Below are positions 45,791-58,805 of a stretch of DNA of 64,000 nt, in pieces. Origin of the DNA: Azadirachta indica (taxonomy: Eukaryota > Streptophyta > Magnoliopsida > Sapindales > Meliaceae); assembly GCA_022749755.1 (NCBI GenBank), contig CM040441.1, forward strand, positions 23,375,475 through 23,439,474, written 5' to 3'. The notes beneath the pieces were generated by a model, which searched no databases, was not told the origin of the DNA, and saw nothing but the letters and a program-made list of their open reading frames with translations. The position numbers were made by a program, and so were the translations under genes. Numbering within the stretch: the first letter of the stretch is position 1; each line of letters starts with the position of its first letter.

Positions 45791-47514
45791 TGGCACTGAA
45801 GTAGATGAGAAGAGGGGTGACTTAATGACTTGCTTTCTTTCTTTGGAAAAGGAAAACATTTTATTTCTTCATTTCAAACGTAATCATTTAGACATTTTCT
45901 TTTTGACTGCTAATGTCTACCAATTTTGAACTTATATTAATCAATTGTTTAAAATTGTCTAATATTTATAATAGTTAATTAATGACATAGTACTAATAAA
46001 ATATTAAATAGTATGATAATAATAATACACTATCAATGTATCATGTTTTATTATGATATTTTAGTAAGTTTTAAATTTTGGAAACCTATTACAATTAAAT
46101 ATGAAAGTATTAATGTTAATTAATTAATTTTATCAAAAATATAATATGATACATTAAAAATTTTTTTTTCTAATATTTATGTGAATAAATTTTTTAGAAG
46201 TCTATTACATCTAAAAGTTTTTTAATATATTTGTGTCTATTTATACCTATAAAACATCTCTAAATTACATTTATATAATTTAAAATTTAAAACAAAAATA
46301 AAGGTTTATTGCCCCTATTTGAGTCAAATTACTATAAATCTTGAAATATGAATAAATTATTTATTATTCTGTGCAATGCAAAGTTTATTGAGGCATATTT
46401 ATTTTATGTGCACGTTTCTCTCCCATTGAACACTAGAAAAAGTGTTATACGACTCAAAATAGGAATGTCAAAAAAGAAAGAATTATTTCAATTCTATCTA
46501 TCAATTTTGTAATTATAATATATAATAAAAGAGGTGTCCACTTTAATTTTAGAAAGAAAAAGTGTTATCATAGTATTATGGTTAAATTTTTTACCCAAAA
46601 TTAAACAAATACAAACTTTTTTAAAGGAAACAGTTATATCATAATTAGATATAGGTATCGTTTGGCTTTCACTCAAAACTGAACTAAACTGAAATTTTCG
46701 AGTTTTTATTTTTTGAAATTAGCAATGGATCAAAAAAAATTAAAATTCCGGGTTAGAATTAGATCGAATATATTTGAAAAGAAATTGAACGGCATGACTG
46801 TTTGATTTGATTAGATTTTTTGAGTTTTGATTTTATATCTTTTTAACCTCCACAAAATGATGTGATTTTCATACTACAATATATTTAAAATGACATCATT
46901 TTAATGCAAAAGTTGTATAAGTAATAGTTTCGATCGTGGTTTTTCAGTCAATACTAAAACAAAAATGAATATTTCAGTTTTTAAAATTAAAAACGAATCT
47001 TGAACTAAACTAGTTGGTTTCGGTTCAGTTTGATATCCCTCATTTATTTTGTCCACCTCTAATCATGATACTATGGTGAAAAAAAGACTTAAAAGTCTCT
47101 AAAATTTGGCTTAATAGACTTATTAGTCTTAATAGTTTCAAAAGTATCCATAAAAGTCTCGATTTATTTAAAAATGACATTTATGATCCTATTAGTTGGA
47201 GATGGCAATAGGCCAGTGCTAGTTGGGAACCCCAATCCTCGAGCTGGGCTCTAATTAGTAAAAGAAAGCCCAAACCTAGCTTATCCCTAGTTTGGTAAAA
47301 GTAGGTACAGACCTATACCTACTTTTATTTGTATAAAATAGTAATCATGTTAAAGAGTAAAATTCTCGGCCTAGTTGATGGCCCGTTTGACCTTGTTTAA
47401 CCTCTATTTAACTACTATTAAGACCACAATTTTATAAGCTCACACACTATTTATTTTTATGAAATTCAATCCCAATCTCATAATTTTAAGCCTTAACCCT
47501 TTTTTTAACATAAT
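45791..47514. other. AT-rich DNA with a diverged inverted-repeat element
   Basis: No gene seen. Between about 46665 and 47055 the ends are loosely inverted: AAACTGAACTAAACTGAAAT near the left, and GGTTTCGGTTCAGTTTGATA on the right. Such GGTTCGGTTTGGTT-like segments are common in plant intergenic repeats. Confidence 0.4.
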
Positions 47515-47800
47515 TTCTATGCGAGAGCAATAAGTCAACAAATTAATTTTTAAAGAAAGAGAAATTCTCCACAAATTTGATAAATGAATCCATTAATTCA
47601 ATTGTTTAATTGTGTTGAGTGGGAGACCATGACTTAATAGATCTTTCAATTTTTTTTTTTTTTCATGTGAGAGCAATAAGTCAACAAATTAATTTTTATT
47701 AGGAAAGAAATTCTTCACAAATTTGATAAATGAGACCATGGCTTACTAGATCCCTCTTTTTTTTTAATTCTTTCCATGTGACAGCAATAAGTTAATGTTT
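47515..47800 (+). repeat. Degenerate three-copy tandem repeat
   Basis: GAGAGCAATAAGTCAACAAA occurs at about 47523 and 47669, with a third shorter copy (GACAGCAATAAGTTAATG) at 47780. The first two copies share about 100 bases, including CACAAATTTGATAAATGA and GACCATG.CTTA.TAGATC. Confidence 0.65.
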
Positions 47801-50800
47801 TCAGAAAAAGTCTACCTTATTTATGTGCCAAATTATGATTGATTGATCGCTGGGCATAGTATTGCTCTCTGTTGGCTTTAATACCATTAGGCCTTTGAAA
47901 CCAAATTGAGCTTTCACACTCTATTTTTGAATTGCAAAAAGTAAGGTCCACTACATCTTTTGGATCGCACTTAGTGGTCTGAGGGTTGTAATGTTACATC
48001 CTTAGGAGATTGGGTTTGGATTTGAATGGAGGGATTTTCTACCATATTTTTTTACGGCTTCTGTACCTAAAAATAATTAAAAAAGGCACAAAACTCAAAT
48101 TATAAGTCCATAATGTGTGTGGGAATAAGATAATGCCAGATAAATGTAAAGGAACACAATGGTTTTAAGGGTGAATCGTGATTATGAAGGAATCAGATCA
48201 ATATTGAAGGAATTTGCTTGCGGTGGTATTCAATATAACCTATTGTGATTAATAAACTAAGGTTATGAACAAGGTTATTTTGGAGTCTAAAGCAATTAGT
48301 TTTATGGTTGGAGAATGCAAGAAAGACAGTAGGACAACAAGGTAATGTTTAGGATTGACAAGAACGACAAGTAATTACCAAAATAGTAATCCAAGAATCA
48401 TGAGTGTGTTCCCACGAAGGGAAGGGCGCTCCTCAAAGTCGTGATTCTAAACTTGATGATAGGTCTAACCTCGGTGAAGCCTATTAGAATCCCCTCTGAT
48501 ATGAAGTAACGGATTTATATAGTATATAATGTAGAGTTGTAATAGAATAAGACTAGTTCATAATCCTTTATATCCTGAATTCTTATATTAATCGGAATAA
48601 ATATGTTTGGATATATTGACCTTATATTATATGAGGATATAGAAGTTTAGAATTTATAAGGTATATATTTTTATTTTTGAAGAGATTTTTGATTAGGATA
48701 AATATGTTCCTAATTTTAAAAGAATAGAATTATTGGATAATATAAAATTTTGTTATGGGTGAAAAGTGTAAAAAGAAAAGTTAAAGGGTTTGATTGAAAT
48801 ATAACATTCATATGACTTTTACTTTTATTTGATTTAATAATTGGTGTAGTACATGTATATGATGAATGGGTTACCAGGTGAAAGGAAATAAGAAAGAAGA
48901 AAATTTAGGTTATGCTTATCAATTCATTACATGGCCATGTGGCAAAAATATATATTAACAAAAGGGTTTTGTTATGGCAGTAGGTCAACTTATATGTATA
49001 TATGTAACCTTTGCTTTTACAAATTGGAAGCAATGAGCAAAAAATGAAAACATAAAGAGGAGGAAGAAATAAAAAAGAGAGGAAAGGAAGGAAAAAGAGA
49101 ATGACTTGGAGGTGATTAAGAGGAGGATGATAAACTAATAGAGACATAAAATTGTCACCTGTTTATCAGGTAGATATTTATATACAATTGATAGATTTTA
49201 ATTTAAAAATTGACAAGTAAGATATTTTATTACATTTAAAGTTTTTCATAAATGTTTATATAATTCCTGAATTATCACGTGCTGATCTAATTAATTATTT
49301 TTCAAATCAGAATTAAATAGAAATTTTCATATGAATGTTATATTTACAAATACAATGAGAAAATTGTATCAACATGTGTTTTATTTTTATAAATGGATGA
49401 TTTGAATGAAAATATTGTGAAATAATTTTATGAATGAAAATGTGATAGCCATGGTGGTCATTGTGTTGTGGCACCCATGTCTAGGGTAATGGTCCTTTGG
49501 AAAAATCCATTAATTACAAGTACGTTTTTGAGTGACGATCCTCAAGATAATGCCCTAAAAGTTGCTTTTTATGAAATGACAATTCTTAGGAATAATGCCC
49601 TTAAAGTACATGTAAGTAGTTTTGGGGCAGCAGTCCTTTGGAAAAATGCATGTAAAATACGCAAGAACAAAAGTAATTGATTAAATAATGGAATTAATGT
49701 GTGGCATGTTGTTTATATGAATATACAAATTGAGATTTTGACTTGATATTCTACTGCACTCTTTGTTGGAAATCAATAAGTACTTTTATGTTCAAATTTG
49801 TTTATTATAAATTTTAAAACTATTTTTGTATATAAATGTCTACTGGGCGTTAACTCATCCCTACTTTTTAGGTTTAAGCAATGTTAGAGATTTTGTAAGT
49901 AGAAGACAAAAGGATATTCCAGGACAAGGATTTTGCTACTTTTAAACTATATGCAATTATAGGTGTAGGAGCTCATAATGTGTGATTTTGATGTATTTTC
50001 TATGTTTGTACCTGAACGTTTGAAACGGTGGAATTAGTTATATTTTGTTAAATAATGAACTAAAGTAGTTGGTGTTGAATTTTGTTAGGAGTGTTTAGAA
50101 TGAAAATTTTGAAACTTACAAGATTACATATTTGGCACATGTCATGTTGTAGAGGAAATTATGCCGAAATTTCTTAGAATTAGGGATGTTTCATATCCTA
50201 ATGTAAGTTGACTTTTCAGGACAAGAAGTTGTCCAGAAGTTAAATTTGTATAATTTAACCTTATTTGAAAAAGGTGTCTAAGGATTTATATTTGTAGTAA
50301 ATCATCTATTCTAATTATTCCTAATTAGAATAAGACACTTATCTTAACTAATGCTAATTAGAAGGGGAATTTAAATACTCGTACTTGCAATAAAATACTT
50401 TGTTTAAATAATTTTACTTGTAATAAAATATCTTTTTTAAGTAAGCCTAATTAAAATAAAATACTTATTTTAATTAATGCTATATTAATTAAAATAAATT
50501 TTTGCGTTAAAAAGGACTTTAAAGTTTGGGCTTTAGAAAGGAGTCTTTTTTGGGCCTTTTTATGTTCCTTATGCATTAGTTTAATCATGTAACGAATCCT
50601 TTGGGGCTAAATACCCCCTAAATGGGCTTGGCTTAGGACATTATATTGATTTGAACTAGGCTTTGGATTACTTTAACCTTATATACCATGGCCTACAATT
50701 TATGCCCCAATGAATGGCTTGGGCTCACCTATGCTTTTGTATAAATTACTTGATAAAATGATATAGTTTTTGCTTGGGTTTAGACTCATACCTATGGTCA

Positions 50801-51439
50801 ATATTCGTGTATACCAACATTAGCCCTCTTGATCGTATGGATTGTGCGGTCTTACAAACAAGCAGTGTATATGATCAACTTTAAGGATGTAGTATGCAAA
50901 TATCTCATGTTTTCTTTTTGAATTTTAAAATGCTATTATTCTGTCCGCAATAGTATATCTTAAAATGATTTGTTGTAATTGTTATGGAAACGATTCATCC
51001 TCCTATCATATTGATATGGCTTCTTGTTATCCTGGATAAAATATTAGCCGTTAAGGGGTTATTCTTCAATTGTCCTCAATGGTTAAGATTCTTTTGTCCT
51101 TTCACTACTTTTTTACCTTTTTTACTTTCAAATACTCCAATAGATAGGATTGACCTTTTGACTTCCAATATTTTAAAATACCATGTTTTTTCTTTTTTTC
51201 CCAAAATTGCATTACACAAAGTTCTTTCCATTTTAAGAACTTTACTCTTTCCTCTTTCTCCTTCATAGAATCGGTGTGGTCCCTCGTGTTTCCACTATTG
51301 CTTACATATGTTGCTTTCTCGAGTTCAATACGAAGTTCTCTCGTGTTTCTTTTTGGCTCACAACTCTCAATAAGGTAACCTTCCATCATTTCCCTCTATT
51401 CTTCAAGGTTTTCTTGTCTTTGTTTTTTTTCATTCGATG
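47801..51439. other. AT-rich intergenic DNA
   Basis: No convincing gene. A short duplicated motif, GTCCTTTGGAAAAAT, occurs near 49492 and 49630, with ATAATGCCCT.AAAGT near 49549 and 49592. Frames at 48905, 49468 and 50984 show no domain or codon signal I trust. Confidence 0.45.
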
Positions 51440-51639
51440 AATTGTGGTATAATGGTAATCCCTCGTTTGACTATTGGAGTTTTTTAACATCTTTTCTATA
51501 TAGAGGATGGATTTATAGGTAAATTGGCTTCTAAGGTAGAATCTATTCCAAAGGAACGTTTACCCAAATCAGCTTTTGATGGAATATACTTTATCTGACC
51601 AAGTAGTATCTTTCAGCTTCGTATCGCCCTTAACAAATT

Positions 51640-52090
51640 CAGACCTATTTCTATCCAATTCTGATAAACATCGGTGTAGAGCTAAGGTTAGAATGAATGG
51701 GTGGCTATGGAATTGGAGAATACTACCACCAGATACGTTCTTTCTCGTGCAAAGATTCTTCTTCATCCATGGGAAAAGATTAGTCATCGCTATGCTAGTT
51801 GGTACATCGCTGAAGCATTAATACTTATACTTTTGTAACACCGTGGGGAGAATTTATCTTGACTCTTAAGGATGTATCTAGTATCTTAGGTTTGCCTATT
51901 TTAGATGATGAAAACCCTTCTAATTGTCAACTACAAAAAAATAAGTGGAGAATGCCCTCGTGCTGCTTTTTCGAGTGGCCAGAGTTTTACACGTCCCACT
52001 TATCAAGACTAGATTAAGTATTTTTAAGGTTCTCTTTATTGACAAGGTGTTTGTTCTTGGCAAAAAGTATAACATAGGCGATCATTTGAG
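51640..52090 (+). pseudogene. Plant mobile domain (PMD) protein fragment
   Basis: One frame reads LLHPWEKISHRYASWYIAEA then a stop. After a frameshift, from 51841, PWGEFILTLKDVSSILGLPI and LDDENPSNCQLQKNKWRM continue to a stop near 52017. Another shift gives KVLFIDKVFVLGKKYNIG up to about 52090. The W/F-G-E, T-L-x-D-V, L-G-L-P-I pattern is that of the plant mobile domain family, found in transposon-derived and some host proteins. At least one stop and two frameshifts show a pseudogene. More of the N-terminus may lie at 51440-51640. Confidence 0.65.
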
Positions 52091-52489
52091 ACCATGATGA
52101 CTTTTAATAAATTAGGCATATATCTGACATGTTAATAAATAAAAGGACAAGACAAAAAATAACCCTTTTTTTTTTCCGAAAACAATTGTTATTTTGTATT
52201 TCAATTTTATTTTCAATTTTAAAGTTCCATCGTGAATACAAAATTTTGAAATTTTCTATATTTTTGGTATTGTGCTTATCTATTTTATGTATTTTAATTG
52301 ATATTTTATAATTTAGAATTTAGAAAAATGTATAAAATTTAGGACATTTATCAACACAAGTTAGATGGATATTTGTATCATTTTATAGGTTAAAAATTAG
52401 TTAAAAGTTTACGATTAAAAAAAAAAAAATGAAAGGAGTTTTAGTAATGTTTATTTGTAGAGAACAGTTAATGTTGCATGGGTTTACTA
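52091..52489. other. AT-rich intergenic DNA
   Basis: Nothing recognisable beyond homopolymer runs. Confidence 0.4.
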
Positions 52490-53260
52490 TTGCATCCATA
52501 TATTAGTGTACATTAATTACTCATTAAGTTCATTTAGGAAGAATATGTATAGATATGAGTTTTACATGAAATAGGTTAATTTACAAAACATATATATATA
52601 TATGTATATATATATATGTACTCATTATGTTTATAGTCTGCCTATTACCATAATTTGCAAAAAACTGTAGAATTTAATCAAAATAAAACGTATGATTTTT
52701 TTTAAACGACTTATTTACACAAAAATTTGAGTACATAGAAAAGCAATATTTGACCTGACTCAAAGTTGTAATTTATTATTTAAAAATTGTCTTCAAACAT
52801 TAAAAATTTGAATTGTAATCTTAAAATTTTTATTTTAAAAATAATTTGGTATTTTATTTGAAAAAAAATTTAAAATTTTGAAATAAATGTTTGGCACAAT
52901 ATTTAAAAACATGTTTTGCACTCGTGCGATTAGTAAATTTATTAAACAATAAATTTATACATCACAAATGTAGAATAAAAGAAATATGGATAAATGGTTA
53001 ATAAAAATGAGTTAGCTCATCCAAATTGATATACTTTATACACTGATTATCAATAGATATTTACTCATAATTATGAATAAAAAATGATCAAATATAGCAT
53101 TCAAATTAATCAAGAATCATGAACCCAACTACGTCTTCATGTACAATAATGTTCAAAACAGCTACAAAGATTCTTCCAAAATTTTCTTTCTCACCTCTTA
53201 AAAAAGTTTTTCATTTTTATGATAATCATCAAACAATAATCAATATTTCTTTTTTTTTAT
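52490..53260 (+). repeat. Direct duplication flanking the prolamin-like gene, left copy
   Basis: Aligns in the same orientation with 55195-55965, offset about 2.70 kb. Shared blocks include TTTTACATGAAA.AGGTTA, TTTAATCAAAATAAAA, TTTATTTACACAAAAATTT, ATTAATCAA.GATTATATGAACCCAA-like text and AAGATTCTTCCAAA-like text. An (AT)n run lies at 52590-52617. Divergence is high, so the duplication is old. Confidence 0.7.
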
Positions 53261-54420
53261 AGTTAATTACAATAAAATGTTTTGGCTCACTATCTCTAAC
53301 TACTAATATTATTGACTTGCTATCCTAGTAATTATTATTTGCAATGCACACAATCTATTAACATTTTTTGCCTATTTTATTTTAATAAATGTATGACAAG
53401 CGCAAATTTTACTGTCATCCAAAGTGCAAAGAATAGAAACTAATTTTTTATTTACACTCTAATATTTTTTGGAAATTGAATTGCAAATGAAATCCACCGT
53501 GTACATTTTTCAATGTTATCTTTTCTAGCTCCTTTCTTTTTTCTTTTCTTGAATTTAAATCTAACTTTAAAAATTAAATATTTGCGATACAATGTAAGAT
53601 ATTTAACACTAGAAAAATCTATGTACATAATCAATAAAAACATAATTTATTTTTAATAAAATGAATACGAAATGCATAAATGTAGTATACATACATTTGA
53701 AAAAAAAATGTTCCAAGTAGTATATTTCTTCAATCCATTGGTAGGTTAGTCAATTTATTTACTTAATTCCTACAAAAGTATTTACGGTTTGTTAGGTATA
53801 ACTTTTCAAATAGGGTTTTTCAGAGTAGACCTTATACGTATATAGCTTTTATCAGTAGAGTTTTTAATAAAAGACAATTAATTCTTAATCATCACGAATA
53901 ACTTCAGAAGAATTTGAGTAATTATTTAATTAACAAATTTTTTTTAATGTTCTATTTGAGAGAAATAATGTAAAACTTTTAAAATAAAATAAGAGTATTT
54001 CAGCTAATTTCAAATTTTAAAAAAGTTGGAGAAGTTCCAAAGATAAAAGCCCAAAATTTGAACTTCTTCCAAGAGAAGGAAAATGACTTTTTAATTATCA
54101 AAAACCTTTCTATAATATCAATTAAACGACATTAAAAAATTTGAAAAAATTTTTATAACCCATTGTATTTAATGAAAAAGCGAAACCAAAAGATCGCTTA
54201 TGTAATGATAATAACTTGTGGGTCATAATTGTTAAAGACAAGAACCATTTATTCTATAGGGCTTGGATATATTAAAATCTTGAGTCTCCAAATGGAAGAG
54301 GAGTTTATATGAATAGTTTCAATTATTGCTGATACTTATGAAAAATCTTCGATACATGAAGTTAATTTTATTCTCTTCTAAAACATTTTCAAGTTTACAT
54401 TATGGATTAAAGCAAGCTAT
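53261..54420. other. AT-rich intergenic DNA, includes the gene's 3' side
   Basis: No gene recognised. The right end holds the 3' flank of the minus-strand gene ending at 54421. Confidence 0.45.
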
Positions 54421-54795
54421 TTATTGTTTTGGAGAATGAATAATACACTCATGCCAAACATGACCACTTCTAGCAAAAACATCTGCATTATTTTTCTCAG
54501 GGTAGTATGGTGCAGTTACTCGCACAAACTCATTGTGACAAGCCCATCCCTCAGCTATAAGTTGTTGGCAACATTCAGGAGATAGATTCTCATGCTTGTA
54601 CACACTCGCTTTGATAGCCTCGCCACATGCTGGTTGTAACTTGGTTCCGCAATGTTCTAGAAAATCGTGAGTTTCCTTTGGTAGTAAAGGTAAAGGCACA
54701 AGATCTTTAGCTGCAACAAGAACTGATGAGAGCATGACAAACATACTAAAAAGCAAAATAGATCTCTCGAAAGATTGGGACTTCATGCCTTGCAT
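54421..54795 (-). CDS. Secreted prolamin-like (ECA1-type) small cysteine-rich protein
   Basis: An uninterrupted 124-residue reading frame starting at the ATG 54793-54795, with no intron needed. Residues 1-29 look like a signal peptide (SILLFSMFVMLSSVLVAA). The mature part has six Cys at 49, 57, 75, 76, 86 and 117, spaced C-x7-C-x17-CC-x9-C-x30-C, with ETHDFLEHCGTKLQPACG, LSPECCQQLIAEGWACHNEF and HVWHEC. This fits the prolamin-like/ECA1 gametogenesis-related family of plants, secreted peptides often expressed in egg, embryo sac or pollen. EC1 egg-cell proteins are the best known relatives; which subgroup applies is inference. A second Met at residue 4 is an alternative start. The stop TAA overlaps an AATAAA-like signal (CAATAAATA). 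This is the only intact gene in the window. Confidence 0.85.
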   Translation of the reverse strand: MQGMKSQSFERSILLFSMFVMLSSVLVAAKDLVPLPLLPKETHDFLEHCGTKLQPACGEAIKASVYKHENLSPECCQQLIAEGWACHNEFVRVTAPYYPEKNNADVFARSGHVWHECIIHSPKQ

Positions 54796-54872
54796 ATTGC
54801 TCGTATATGTTTTGTCCCTAATATTTTAGAGGGGATAGTTTTTTGAATGAAATAAAAAGTATTGGAACAACC

Positions 54873-54882
54873 TCTTTTATAT
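54873..54882 (-). promoter_or_regulatory. Probable TATA box of the prolamin-like gene
   Basis: The minus strand reads CATATAAAAG, about 80 bases before the ATG, which fits a core promoter with a short 5' untranslated region. No other element tested. Confidence 0.5.
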
Positions 54883-55194
54883 GATGACATATCGATGTTT
54901 TACGATTTTAAAACGTATTATAAACTTGGTAGGTGATATTTTTTTATTAATTTCATTTATTTGAAGTTAAGAATGTTAAAAGATGTTATTTCTTTTGTGA
55001 ATTAAATGCGCTAAATTTAAAACTTTGTGCTTAAGGATTCATTTTAGCGTTTCTTTGTCACTAGCCAAATATATAATAAGTTTTTATGACCTAAGGTACC
55101 AAAATTATTATTGTCAAATTCATCTAGAAATAGTTATTAAAGTTCTATTTATCTTTACTATTAGTGAACAATAAAAATAAACAAAATTGTTGGG
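54883..55194. other. Upstream region of the prolamin-like gene
   Basis: AT-rich DNA upstream of the gene; no clear regulatory motif beyond the TATA box. Confidence 0.4.
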
Positions 55195-55965
55195 TTAAAC
55201 TTAGAAAATAATTAACATCACTGGTCCACGAATCCATATTTATAGAGAATATGTTCAACTTTTACATGAAACAGGTTATATATATATATATATATATATT
55301 AAGTTTAAGATAAGTGTATTACTATAATTTGCAGAAAACTAGATGTAGACTTTAATCAAAATAAAAGATATGATTTTTTCTAAATGATTTATTTACACAA
55401 AAATTTTAGAATATGGAAAAGCAATTTATGTGATTCAAAATTTTAATTGATCCAAGAAACAAAGAATTTGTTTAATTTATTCTTCAAAAATAGTTTTCAA
55501 AATTAAAATACTGAATCGTAATTTTAAAATTTTGATTTTGAAAATGATTCGTACATATTATTTAAAACATAATTTAAAATTTAAAATAAATGTGTAGCAC
55601 AATATTTGAGAACATGTTTTCCATTTGCTTCAGCAGTAATTTTATTAAACAGCGAATTATATATATCACGAATGTAAAATAAAACCTACAGATGTGAATG
55701 GTTCATAAAAAAAAACAATCAACTCATCCACATAATACCCGTTATGAATTAATTATCAACAAATGTTTATTCTTAATTAAGAATAGCAAATTATAAAAGA
55801 TAACGTTAAAATTAATCAAAGATTATATATGAACCCAATTTTGTGTTCTTAAACAATGATGTTTAAACAAGCAGGAAAAATTCTTCCAAATTTCTTTTTT
55901 TTTAACTTTTAAAAAGGCATTTTCATTTTTATGGTAATTATCGAACAAGAAACAATGTTTCGTCC
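55195..55965 (+). repeat. Direct duplication flanking the prolamin-like gene, right copy
   Basis: Partner of 52490-53260, colinear through several blocks and with an (AT)n run in the same place (about 55278-55300). It lies upstream of the gene, while the left copy lies downstream. Confidence 0.7.
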
Positions 55966-58003
55966 TTCTTTTGATATCAAAGAAAAGTTTTATGTTTTGA
56001 AAAAGAAAGAGTTCATAACGGAGAGGAGAGAAAAAATAGAAATACATGAGAAAGTAAAAAGAGAGGTATAACTGGATTATAGAGTTTAGTTATAACTGGA
56101 TTGTAGTAGATAGAGTTTTAAAAACTAAAAACTCTTAAAACAATAATTTCTCAATTTCAATTTACACTGCATTTTAAAATAATTTTACAATAATTTCTTA
56201 AAATAAATTTATCATAAGATCACCAAACACGTTTTTCTTTAATATTCTTTCAACAGCTTTTCAAAATAATGTTACCAAACATGTGTTTTCAATATTTATT
56301 TTTTAAAAAATTGACAATTGTATTTAATTCAAATGGGCCCTAAATATCTTTAGATACATTTTGGTCTTTTCAAGTGTTGGATAAAATTAACTTGCAACAT
56401 TAAATAAAATGTTTATGTATACTTACGTTCATAATTACCTAAAACTTTACTTCAGGGACATTAAGTTTTTAAATACATTTTTGACATATTTGCATGATCT
56501 ACAATAAAATTTATTTAAATTTATTTCAATCTTTCAAAAGAATATTAAAGCCTCAATTAATTATTTTATATTTTATGCTGATAGTTATTGATAGTGAAAA
56601 TTATAGTATAAATTTTTAAGTTGTTTTAATGCAAATATTGAAGATTTTTAGAAAGAAGCTTGATTTTCAAAAGTTAAAATGTAATTAAATTTATTTTTGA
56701 TGTTTCAAAATTCTAAAATATTTTGATCAACCTATGTCTACTGTAATTTACAAATTATTATCTTAATTTTCGAATGTACAGTTTCGAAGAATTAAAGGTA
56801 AAAATATATTATTTTAATAAATTTGTTTGAAGATATTTAGGATTAGTTTGAGATTGTTATAGATTTTAAAATAAGATAATTTTAGTATGCTGTAGAAAGA
56901 ATTAATGTTGAACAGAATCAATTTACTATTTAGAAAATTTTATTTTTAAAAGTGCCATAAATTTCAAAAACAGTTTTGCTTGTGTCATAAATTTTATTGT
57001 TAAAATATTGCAGTAATCATAATTACCAAAATGTACATATTTAATAGTACTAATAAATGAAATTTAATTTTAACTAAGTGTTTGTTTATATACACACATA
57101 ACACTTTGAAATAATTTATAGCAGAAAATATAACAATTTTAATCATATTTTCAAAAAAATAAAAAAGCAATAAAAAGAAAAAATATTTTGATTTTAATAA
57201 TGTCATTCCCTAATTAAAGTTCAAATTTAATAATTGTTTTAGGGATAATTTTGGGTTTTTCTAATTTTAAATGGGTATATTTGGTATTATGTTTACAAAT
57301 AAAATTGCTTTCCAAAATCTGTTTCAAAAGCAACTCTTTTTTTATTTTCTAAAATCTATTGTAAAACAAGGTAATTTTGTCAAAAGTCATTATGAAAAAT
57401 TTTTACGAAACACTTAAAATGACTTTTAGCTATTCAAAATACTTTTAACTCTTCTAACAGTAATCTCACTCTAAGTTAGATTAGGGCTATTAGGTTTACG
57501 CTTGGTGTCTGCATCTTATGATAACCCTAAAATTTTGTTAATGCAACCCACAATGTATGATCCATTATGTGGTAACGGATTTATTTGACCTTATAACAAA
57601 CTTGCCTATTCAGGTATTGAGGTTTGTGTGATACATTGTTTTGTTTGGCAAGCATATGTCATAGTGCATTTCATTAAGTGTTTCTCTTCCCACAACAAGT
57701 CCTTATTAAGGAACCGCCCATTATTTCCTAATTGTGTTACCTACAAAAATATTCAAGTTTTGCACTTTAGTACCCAAAAGGCTTTAGGTCCTTGAGTGTT
57801 AGTTTTGGTTCCTTTCGCAACCAAAATTTTTTTAACACTATATATGCATTTTTGTTAATGGGGCATGGAAAACTTATATGGCCAACATCATCATAATAAC
57901 TGCATGCAATTTTGGAATCATTCATAGAAGTAGCCTTCACTAATAATCAAAATTCTAAGCTTCCAAGGATTAAATACATATAAGAAAAGTTTAATAAGGA
58001 ATG
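55966..58003. other. AT-rich intergenic DNA
   Basis: No gene or element recognised. I looked for a second prolamin-like copy about 2.7 kb right of the gene (near 57120-57500) and saw none. Confidence 0.45.
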
Positions 58004-58805
58004 TTATAAGGAATTATTTTTTCTAAAGAGAGATTGATCTTCTAGCCATTGGAGATATTCTAGCTGTTGATCATTTCTTGATTGATTTTTTTTTTCTTTA
58101 TTAACTAGAGTCAATGAGACATAGAACATTATGATGATTTTTCCTTTTATGATGATGATTTTCCTTTTATTAACTAGAGTCAATGAGACAAGAAAATCAT
58201 AATTTCTCCTTTTGATATCTTTTCTTATTAGCCTCAAGGTGGGCAGTGTCATGTGATGCACGCCCAATGTGTATCGTAAGGATAGAAAGGGTTATTTGGC
58301 TAATGGCTTGTGAATGTATCAGCTATTTGAAGATGTGCAGGAATATGCTATGTCAAAAGGGATCCTTGAACTATTTTTTCCCGTACAAAATGAACATCAA
58401 GTTCTATGTGTTCTTTTGGGTCATGAAAAACTAGATTTCTTGTGATATGAATGGCACTCATATTGCCACAAAGGAGGAGTGGTGTTTTTGGAAGTGGAAT
58501 GCCAATTTCTTGCAACAAATATGTCACCGAGTGTGTTGATGATAGAGTCGATGGCAATGTCATTGTTACCTATGATAATAACATCATCAACACAAATTAA
58601 TATAAGAATAATTGTAGGATTTTTATTAAGAATAAAGAAAGAGGAGTCAGGTTTGTTACCATAGAAAATAAGGCCTATTAAAGCATTGGAAAGACATTCA
58701 AACCATGCTTTAAGCCATAGGGTGCCTTGTAGTTTATAGACATGACTTGGATGGAAATATTGACCTTGGTCAATTACAATACTTCCTCAGTATAGAAGTA
58801 AAACC
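58004..58805 (-). pseudogene. Copia relic: RT and RNase H (minus strand)
   Basis: Read right to left, 58560-58800 gives VYKLQGTLWLKAWFECLSNA, LIFYGNKPDSSFFI and ICVDDVIIIGNNDI. That is a Copia RT with the YVDD box as CVDD. At about 58550 it joins RNase H, 58348-58563: SVTYLLQEIGIPLPKTPLLL, CGNMSAIHITRNLVFHDPKE and HIELDVHFVREK. A degraded ADxFT segment (about 58290-58320) ends the domain. Stops and a missing stretch between RT and RNase H show a pseudogene. Confidence 0.78.
58085..58200 (+). repeat. Short tandem duplication, period about 79 bp
   Basis: TTATTAACTAGAGTCAATGA occurs at about 58098 and 58177, with two copies of an ATGATGATTTTCCTTTT-like unit in between. It lies in the 3' part of the Copia relic. 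Confidence 0.65.

Noticed and set aside
52588..52618. AT dinucleotide run as an origin or promoter
   Set aside because: Such runs are common microsatellites in plant DNA and nothing else supports a role.
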